Shown one piece after another: positions 58,562 to 64,000 of a stretch of 64,000 nt of DNA. This DNA is from CALESS01 sp041741455. Its GTDB lineage: Bacteria > Chloroflexota > Anaerolineae > Anaerolineales > Anaerolineaceae. Location of the stretch: NCBI GenBank assembly GCA_041741455.1, contig JBGSJZ010000087.1, positions 124,001 through 188,000 of the forward strand, in the 5' to 3' direction. Both the position numbers and the translations under genes were made by a program. Below the pieces are notes generated by a model. The model was not told the DNA's origin. It searched no databases and worked only from the letters and a program-made list of their open reading frames with translations. The stretch's first letter is position 1. Every line of letters starts with the position of its first letter.

Positions 58562-59812
58562 GTGAACCATACTTTTTCTCATTACAAATGTTCTTTGTGC
58601 GGAACGACTTACACTCCCGGAGAGGTGACGTACACTTGCCCGAAGGATGGTGGGAATCTGGATGTTCTGCTGGATTATGAGGGAATCCTGCGCTATGTAG
58701 ATCCCCAGGCAATTTTTTCCAGCCCGGAGCCTTCTCTCTGGCGTTATCTGCCACTATTGCCGGTCCCAGAGCCAGGTGGTTTTGGCACACCGCTGCACAT
58801 GGCTGGCTGGACGCCTTTGTATCAACCACCAGCTTTGAAAGCAAGGTTGGGGTTGAACCAATTTTGGGTGAAGGATGAAGGGCGTAACCCGACTGCATCT
58901 TTCAAGGATCGCGCCAGCGCAGTGCTGGTTGCGCGCGCCCGGCAAATTGGGGCTAAAGTCGTGGTGACGGCTTCTACCGGTAATGCCGGGGCTGCCCTGG
59001 CAGGAATGTCTGCTGCAGTAGGACAGAAGGCGATCATCTTTGCCCCAGCCAAGGCTCCTCCGGCCAAAATCGCCCAGTTATTGATCTATGGTGCGCAGGT
59101 TATTTTGGTGGATGGCAACTATGATTCAGCCTTTGACCTGACGATTGAAGCTGCCAATGAGTTCGGTTGGTATTGCCGCAACACAGGCTACAACCCATTC
59201 ACGGCGGAAGGCAAGAAGACGGCGGCATTTGAAATCTGGGAGACAATCCTGCGATACCAACCCAAAACAGCCAAACCATTGTGCATATTTGTCTCAGTCG
59301 GCGACGGCAACATCATCTCTGGTATTCACAAAGGGTTTAAAGATTTGCAGTCCTTGGGCTGGCTGGAGCAGATGCCGCGCCTGTTTGGTGTACAGAGTGA
59401 GCTTTCGGCAGCGGTGGCAAATGCCTATTTCGCTGGGACGGAAGAAATCATACCAGTTTCAGCCACGACCATTGCAGATAGCATTTCCAGCGACCTGCCA
59501 CGGGACGGTGTGCGGGCGGTCCGGGCCGCCACCCAAACGAATGGAGCCTATATTACCGTGCCGGATGAAGATATCTTCGGCGGAATTGCAGAACTGGGGC
59601 GGGTGGGTATCTTCACAGAGCCGGCTGGATCTACGGCGTATATTGGCATGCTGGAAGCACTGAGGGCTGGAATGATCAGCCCCGATGATCCGGTTCTGGT
59701 GATGAGCACCGGCAGTGGTCTTAAGGACATCCGGGCGGCAACGGCCGCGGTGACGGCTGCGCCTGTTATCGAACCGACCATGAACGCATTGAAAGCCCAC
59801 CTGAAAATTTAG
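58562..59812 (+). CDS. Threonine-synthase-like PLP enzyme
   Basis: 416 residues from a GTG start. An N-terminal zinc-ribbon-like segment (Cys-x2-Cys near 9-12, Cys-Pro-Lys near 25) is followed by the fold-type II domain. The PLP Lys is in Ala-Ser-Phe-Lys-Asp-Arg near 118; the phosphate loop region has Ser-Thr-Gly-Asn-Ala-Gly near 143 and Ser-Thr-Gly-Ser-Gly near 385. It is in the threonine synthase family (O-phosphohomoserine to threonine), but its place behind a purine transporter and ahead of a second PLP enzyme allows a catabolic role. No hom or thrB gene is nearby. Confidence 0.85.
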   Translation: MNHTFSHYKCSLCGTTYTPGEVTYTCPKDGGNLDVLLDYEGILRYVDPQAIFSSPEPSLWRYLPLLPVPEPGGFGTPLHMAGWTPLYQPPALKARLGLNQFWVKDEGRNPTASFKDRASAVLVARARQIGAKVVVTASTGNAGAALAGMSAAVGQKAIIFAPAKAPPAKIAQLLIYGAQVILVDGNYDSAFDLTIEAANEFGWYCRNTGYNPFTAEGKKTAAFEIWETILRYQPKTAKPLCIFVSVGDGNIISGIHKGFKDLQSLGWLEQMPRLFGVQSELSAAVANAYFAGTEEIIPVSATTIADSISSDLPRDGVRAVRAATQTNGAYITVPDEDIFGGIAELGRVGIFTEPAGSTAYIGMLEALRAGMISPDDPVLVMSTGSGLKDIRAATAAVTAAPVIEPTMNALKAHLKI

Positions 59813-59851
59813 CCTGGGAGTTTTTGTTAATCTGGAGGAGAAAGGAGTTCC

Positions 59852-60811
59852 ATGAAACCGAAGTACAGTATTATTGCGCCAGTGTTTAACGAGGAAGAAA
59901 GCTTGCCAGTGCTTTTTCAGCGTGTGAAAGAAGTGATGGATTCGACGGGAGAAGCCTGGGAATTGGTGTTGATTGATGATGGTTCCAAAGACCGATCTGC
60001 GGAATTGATGCGGCAGATGGCAACAGAAGATGAACGTGTCCGACCGATTATCTTTGCCCGAAATTTCGGGCATCAAATTGCAGTCACAGCAGGGTTGGAT
60101 TTCTGCCGGGGGGATGCGGCGGTGATTATCGACGCAGATTTGCAGGATCCTCCTGAGGTCATCCTGGAGATGATCAATAAGTGGAAGGAAGGGAATCAGG
60201 TGGTCTATGCAGTCCGGGTGGATCGCGAAGGTGAATCGTGGTTTAAAAAAATGACAGCTTCATTGTTCTACCGGATAATTTTCCGCATTACAGACATCAA
60301 GATCCCGTTGGATACCGGCGACTTCCGCCTGCTGGATCGAAAAGTAATTGACGTGATGGGTAAGATGCGCGAACGTCATCGTTTCCTGCGCGGCATGTCT
60401 TCCTGGGTTGGGTTTAAGCAGACTGGGGTGCATTACAAACGAGCTGCCCGGTTTGCAGGTGTAACAAAATACCCTTTCAAGAAGATGTTAAAACTGGCTC
60501 TGACGGCCATCACCAGCTTTTCTTACTTTCCGCTTCAGTTGGCCACGTATATCGGCTTCATTGCAGCTGGATTGGCGGTGATTACCATCCCGGTGGTGAT
60601 TATCATGCGTATCGTGGGGAATGACGCCTTCACCGGTCAGGCTTCAACCTTGCTGGCTGTGCTTTTCCTGGGCGGGGTGCAATTACTTTCGCTCGGAATC
60701 CTGGGGGAATACGTTGGCCGTATTTATGATGAGGTTAAAGGGCGCCCGCTGTATATTGTCAGTGAAAGCCCGGATGAAATTCAAAATCTAAAACATCAGG
60801 AGATAAATTAG
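59852..60811 (+). CDS. Family 2 glycosyltransferase, dolichyl/undecaprenyl-phosphate type
   Basis: 319 residues. The GT-A domain has Ile-Ala-Pro-Val-Phe-Asn-Glu-Glu-Glu-Ser-Leu-Pro near 8-19, Leu-Ile-Asp-Asp-Gly-Ser-Lys-Asp near 40, Ile-Asp-Ala-Asp-Leu-Gln-Asp-Pro-Pro near 95, and Asp-Thr-Gly-Asp-Phe-Arg-Leu-Leu near 155. Two C-terminal membrane helices (about 235-255 and 267-290) are typical of GtrB/DPM1-like enzymes that load a sugar on a polyprenyl phosphate. It is out of place in a catabolic locus, although its spacing suggests co-transcription. A GGAGGAGAAAGG site precedes the ATG. Confidence 0.9.
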   Translation: MKPKYSIIAPVFNEEESLPVLFQRVKEVMDSTGEAWELVLIDDGSKDRSAELMRQMATEDERVRPIIFARNFGHQIAVTAGLDFCRGDAAVIIDADLQDPPEVILEMINKWKEGNQVVYAVRVDREGESWFKKMTASLFYRIIFRITDIKIPLDTGDFRLLDRKVIDVMGKMRERHRFLRGMSSWVGFKQTGVHYKRAARFAGVTKYPFKKMLKLALTAITSFSYFPLQLATYIGFIAAGLAVITIPVVIIMRIVGNDAFTGQASTLLAVLFLGGVQLLSLGILGEYVGRIYDEVKGRPLYIVSESPDEIQNLKHQEIN

Positions 60812-60812
60812 T

Positions 60813-62276
60813 ATGGCAAAGATCGATTTAACAGTTCACCCAGAGCGCCAGGCGCGCACTGTGAAACGGGCGCATGAGCGCAATATTATTGTTCCCACAT
60901 TTGCACAGCAAAGAAATCCTAATTTGATCCCCCAACGGGTTCTGGAAGAGCTAAAAGGAATTGGCCTCTGGGATCTTCATCCACGAAATCTTTATCGGAT
61001 CACCTGGCACAACCAACCTGTGGCCAATGGGGGTGCCTTCGGTGGCGTTAATTTTATTGAATTTCCATCCAGCATTACTGGTACGGAAGCACGTATGATT
61101 GCATTGGTTGGAAAGTGGTTCCCGACCGGGGCTCACAAGGTGGGTGCGGCGTTTGGCTGTTTGGTCCCCCGCCTGGTAACTGGTCAGTTTGACCCGACCA
61201 CCCAGAAGGCGGTCTGGCCCTCGACTGGTAATTATTGCCGGGGTGGTGCGTATGACTCAGCCTTGTTGGCCTGTGAATCCATTGCCATTTTACCGGAAGG
61301 CATGAGCCGGGAACGCTTTGAGTGGCTTTCCAAGATTGCTTCTGAAGTAATCGCTACACCCGGAACCGAAAGCAATGTGAAGGAGATCTTTGATAAATGT
61401 TGGGAACTCCGCCGCAGTGGCCAGGATTTGATGATCTTTAATCAATTCGAGGAGTTTGGAAATTATCTATGGCATTATGACATCACTGGCCATGCCATGG
61501 AAGAAGTTTTGAAGCAGGTCATGGGGCCCGGAGATTCCTATCGTGGTGTGGCGTTGACCACGGGCTCAGCCGGCACGATCGCCTGTGGCGATTACTTGAA
61601 GCAGGTCTTCCCGACCAGCAAGGTGATAGCCAGCGAAGCCCTGCAATGCCCGACACTTCTTAGTAATGGTTTTGGTGCACATCGGATTGAAGGGATTGGC
61701 GACAAGCACGTGCCGTGGATTCACAATATCTTGAATACTGATTATGTGACGGCCATTGATGATAATGATGTGGTTTCTGTGATGCGCCTGTTTAATGAAC
61801 CAGAAGGCCAGAAGTATCTGGCGAAGAAGGGTGTACCGGAAGGCATAATTACCCAGTTGGATTTGTTGGGTTATTCCGGCATTGCTAACATGCTCTCAGC
61901 CGTCAAGTTTGCCAAGTGGAATGAATTGGGCAGTAACGATATTGTGCTGTTTGTGTTGACCGACTCAATGGAGTTGTACAACTCACGTATTCATGAATAT
62001 CGCGAATCCTATGGCGAGTTTGACGATTACTCAGCAGCCGAAGCCTTCTCTCGGTCGTTGATGGGCATTTCAACGGACCACATGCAGGAATTAACCTACC
62101 CGGATCGCAAGCGCATCCACAACTTGAAGTATTACACCTGGGTGGAGCAGCAAGGCCGCTCTTACGAAGAAATTCAGGCCCAGTGGTATGACCCCAATTA
62201 TTGGACGGATCTGCAGAAGCAGATCCCTGAGATCGATGATCTGATCATTGAGTTCAATGCAAAGGCTGGTTTGTAG
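60813..62276 (+). CDS. Fold-type II PLP-dependent enzyme, unknown reaction
   Basis: 487 residues, longer than cysteine synthase (about 310). The likely Schiff-base Lys is in Pro-Thr-Gly-Ala-His-Lys-Val-Gly-Ala near 107-115. A Ser-Thr-Gly-Asn-Tyr loop near 140 corresponds to Ser-Gly-Asn-Thr of cysteine synthase, followed by Leu-Pro-Glu-Gly-Met-Ser-x-Glu-Arg near 168. The phosphate-binding loop is Thr-Thr-Gly-Ser-Ala-Gly-Thr near 250. It may be a lyase acting on an amino-acid product of ring breakdown, occupying the role of the YgeX diaminopropionate ammonia-lyase of the E. coli locus; that is inference. It starts 1 bp after the glycosyltransferase stop. Confidence 0.75.
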   Translation: MAKIDLTVHPERQARTVKRAHERNIIVPTFAQQRNPNLIPQRVLEELKGIGLWDLHPRNLYRITWHNQPVANGGAFGGVNFIEFPSSITGTEARMIALVGKWFPTGAHKVGAAFGCLVPRLVTGQFDPTTQKAVWPSTGNYCRGGAYDSALLACESIAILPEGMSRERFEWLSKIASEVIATPGTESNVKEIFDKCWELRRSGQDLMIFNQFEEFGNYLWHYDITGHAMEEVLKQVMGPGDSYRGVALTTGSAGTIACGDYLKQVFPTSKVIASEALQCPTLLSNGFGAHRIEGIGDKHVPWIHNILNTDYVTAIDDNDVVSVMRLFNEPEGQKYLAKKGVPEGIITQLDLLGYSGIANMLSAVKFAKWNELGSNDIVLFVLTDSMELYNSRIHEYRESYGEFDDYSAAEAFSRSLMGISTDHMQELTYPDRKRIHNLKYYTWVEQQGRSYEEIQAQWYDPNYWTDLQKQIPEIDDLIIEFNAKAGL

Positions 62277-62288
62277 ACAGAATAAGTG

Positions 62289-62882
62289 ATGAGCCAATAT
62301 CCTCCGGCTGAAGCGCTAATCCTGGTGGCGGTCTTGCCAGCGCAGCGGGATCTGGAAATTGCCCGCCTGTTGGGTTGGTACCGGATACCATTGCGCTATG
62401 CGCCAAAGGTTGTCGCAGTCGATTACCTGGCTTTTTATCAGACCGGGGCTTTTGGTCCACAGGATCGCTGGCAAATTGCCCGGTATGCTGCCGTAAAAGG
62501 AAACGAATTAACCACCCGACGCGAATTGTTTCGGGAGGAACCAGATCACCCGCGGGCAGCTGAGGAATATTACAAGATTCAGATTGGGCCGCTCCAACTA
62601 TTGGAGCGGCCCCTGCCTGCCAAACGCTGGAAACGCATCACGTTTCTGTATACAACCGGCGCACTTTTTCAGACTGCGGAAACCATCAATGATCTGGTTG
62701 TGCGGTCCGAGGAGCGGGAATTACTCTGGCGTTCTTTGCGCGAGCGGGCTCTGGAAACCGGCGAATACCAGGCGGCTGAATTGCCCGAGTTCGATCTTGA
62801 CCCTGCAATTATGGCGATGCTGGGCGGGGCCTGGCATGTGGTGGGGGAAAACAAGGCTGACGAAGCTGCCAGAGACTGGTAA
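62289..62882 (+). CDS. Conserved-looking protein of unknown function
   Basis: 197 residues from the ATG at 62289 (a GTG at 62286 adds one). No membrane helix or signal. A compact mixed alpha/beta sequence contains Arg-Tyr-Ala-Pro-Lys-Val-Val-Ala-Val-Asp-Tyr-Leu near 35, Glu-Glu-Tyr-Tyr-Lys-Ile-Gln-Ile-Gly-Pro-Leu near 95, a Lys-Arg-Trp-Lys-Arg-Ile-Thr-Phe strand near 115 and Thr-Ala-Glu-Thr-Ile-Asn-Asp-Leu near 135. I do not recognise the family. It lies between the PLP enzyme (12 bp) and the hydantoinase (33 bp) and is probably in the same operon. Confidence 0.65.
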   Translation: MSQYPPAEALILVAVLPAQRDLEIARLLGWYRIPLRYAPKVVAVDYLAFYQTGAFGPQDRWQIARYAAVKGNELTTRRELFREEPDHPRAAEEYYKIQIGPLQLLERPLPAKRWKRITFLYTTGALFQTAETINDLVVRSEERELLWRSLRERALETGEYQAAELPEFDLDPAIMAMLGGAWHVVGENKADEAARDW

Positions 62883-62915
62883 AATTAATCTCGGGATAGA
62901 CCCAGGAGGTCGATT

Positions 62916-64000
62916 ATGACACTTATCATCCGTTCGGGTACGCTCATAACGGCTGCTGAAACATTCCAAGCGGACGTACTAGTGGATGGGGAGAAGATTG
63001 CTGCGATCGGGATTGATCTGCCAGCCCCTGAGGATGCCGAGGTGGTGGATGCAACCGGTAAATTAATCTTGCCCGGTGGGGTGGATGCCCACACCCATTT
63101 TGATCTACCCATGTTCAATACGGTCTCGTCGGATAATCATTACACCGGCCACAAAGCCGCTGCTTTTGGGGGAACGACGACAGTGATTGATTTTGTCCCG
63201 CAAGATCAACCAGCCCTGAAAGCCAATGTTGACCTTTGGCATGCCAAAGCAGATGAGAAAGCTGCGGTGGATTTCAGCTTTCACATGAATATCACCCGCT
63301 TTACATCAGAAATTGCTGCGGAAATTCCAAGTTTGGTGCAGGAGGGTATCACCAGCGTCAAAGTGTTCACAGCGTATAACAACCGTATGCGCCTGTCAGA
63401 TGGGGAAATTTTCCAGGTTATGCGGATCGCCCGCCAGCATGGATTGTTGACCATGTTGCATGCAGAAAACGGGGACGTGATAGACCTTTTGGTGGCGGAA
63501 GCGCTGGCAGCTGGTCACATCAGTCCTGAGTGGCATGCCCATACGCGGCCAGCCTGGGGAGCGGTGGAGGCAGGGTTACGAGCTTCATCCCTGGCAGCCC
63601 AGGCTGGTGCGCCTCTGTATATTGTCCACATGAACGCAGCGGGCGAAGTGGATATGTTAAAGTATGCTCGGGAACTTGAGCTGCCAGTGATGGGTGAGAC
63701 TTGCCCGCAATATTTATTCTTTAATGTTGACCATTTACGCCGACCGGATGGCGCAAAATGGATTTGCTCCCCGCCAATGCGAACACCGGCTGACAATGCC
63801 CGCCTGTGGGAGGGTCTGGAGGATGGCATTATTCAGACGATTGCCACGGATCACTGCCCTTTCTTTTTTGATGGGACGCAAGCCATCGATTACGAATCTG
63901 TGCCGGTTGCTATTCCGGGCAAAGAACTGGGAAAGGATGATTTCACCAGGATCCCGAATGGCCTGCCCGGCGTGGGTGACCGCCTGCCAATCCTGTGGAC
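62916..64000 (+). CDS. Dihydropyrimidinase/hydantoinase-family amidohydrolase, 3' end beyond window
   Basis: Partial: open from the ATG at 62916 (AGGAGG site) to the window edge, about 361 codons of a usual 450-470. Ring-opening cyclic amidohydrolase. The metal-site residues are visible: Asp-Ala-His-Thr-His-Phe-Asp near 56-62, the carbamylated Lys in Ser-Val-Lys-Val-Phe-Thr-Ala-Tyr near 147-154, His-Ala-Glu-Asn near 186, Ile-Val-His-Met-Asn-Ala near 242, and Ala-Thr-Asp-His-Cys-Pro near 320. This is the HyuA/dihydropyrimidinase pattern. It is the visible end of the catabolic locus and makes a carbamoyl-amino acid that the transcarbamylases might process. Confidence 0.93.
   Translation, partial: MTLIIRSGTLITAAETFQADVLVDGEKIAAIGIDLPAPEDAEVVDATGKLILPGGVDAHTHFDLPMFNTVSSDNHYTGHKAAAFGGTTTVIDFVPQDQPALKANVDLWHAKADEKAAVDFSFHMNITRFTSEIAAEIPSLVQEGITSVKVFTAYNNRMRLSDGEIFQVMRIARQHGLLTMLHAENGDVIDLLVAEALAAGHISPEWHAHTRPAWGAVEAGLRASSLAAQAGAPLYIVHMNAAGEVDMLKYARELELPVMGETCPQYLFFNVDHLRRPDGAKWICSPPMRTPADNARLWEGLEDGIIQTIATDHCPFFFDGTQAIDYESVPVAIPGKELGKDDFTRIPNGLPGVGDRLPILW

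Noticed and set aside
60813..62276. YgeX/DpaL diaminopropionate ammonia-lyase
   Set aside because: Length and the Lys region do not match what I know of DpaL; a general fold-type II call is safer.

Overview
The window looks like chromosomal DNA from a Chloroflexota bacterium of the Anaerolineae type. That is an impression from protein style (stacked GAF domains, Pro/Thr-rich linkers on exported proteins, RsbV/RsbW/RsbU-type switches, frequent TATAAT boxes without a clear -35) and not a database result. The left edge cuts a DinB-like gene and the right edge cuts a hydantoinase-family gene.

1-7.3 kb is an accessory, partly decaying stretch: a TetR/cysteine-rich membrane protein/DinB operon, an alpha/beta hydrolase pseudogene with two independent lesions, a bacterial-PH protein and a short-chain dehydrogenase, and an AAA ATPase with a C-terminal PD-(D/E)XK-like nuclease followed by a small gene split by a stop codon. 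7.3-26.5 kb is mostly housekeeping: RNase P RNA with its promoter, tpiA, an intramembrane-type metalloprotease, moaA, upp, ruvB, queA, a family 5 uracil-DNA glycosylase, eno, pyrG, an S1-domain protein, a YbhN-type membrane protein, HtrA and CtpA proteases, a HAD phosphatase, mutL and degV.

26.5-29.0 kb is a mobile element defined by perfect 17-bp inverted repeats and a 6-bp target duplication. It carries a broken IS4-type transposase and an intact nitrilase-superfamily gene, and landed on the cobB stop codon. 29-45 kb holds cobB, a receiver/CpaE-like protein, tilS, a tyrosine-recombinase-fold protein lacking its catalytic residues, a cell-envelope group (histidine kinase with no phosphoacceptor His, LysM, LytR-CpsA-Psr), tRNA-Leu(CAG), an FtsB-like protein, a partner-switching operon with a six-GAF PP2C phosphatase, and a UDP-glucose dehydrogenase.

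46-64 kb is the most interesting part, a nitrogen-heterocycle catabolic locus. It has an 8-oxoguanine-deaminase-like amidohydrolase, adenine deaminase, a GntR/UTRA regulator, an ATCase-like transcarbamylase without ATCase substrate residues, a YgeW-type transcarbamylase, carbamate kinase, a BMP-type purine/nucleoside ABC transporter, two fold-type II PLP enzymes, a glycosyltransferase, an unknown protein and a hydantoinase. Two identical palindromes, TTGTCAGACAA, lie on the two promoters flanking the ssnA-like/ade/gntR block, making an apparent regulon. The likely flow is uptake of purines or ureides, deamination and ring opening, transcarbamylation to carbamoyl phosphate, and ATP from carbamate kinase, as in the E. 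coli ygeW-hyuA-yqeA-ssnA locus but with a second, divergent transcarbamylase.
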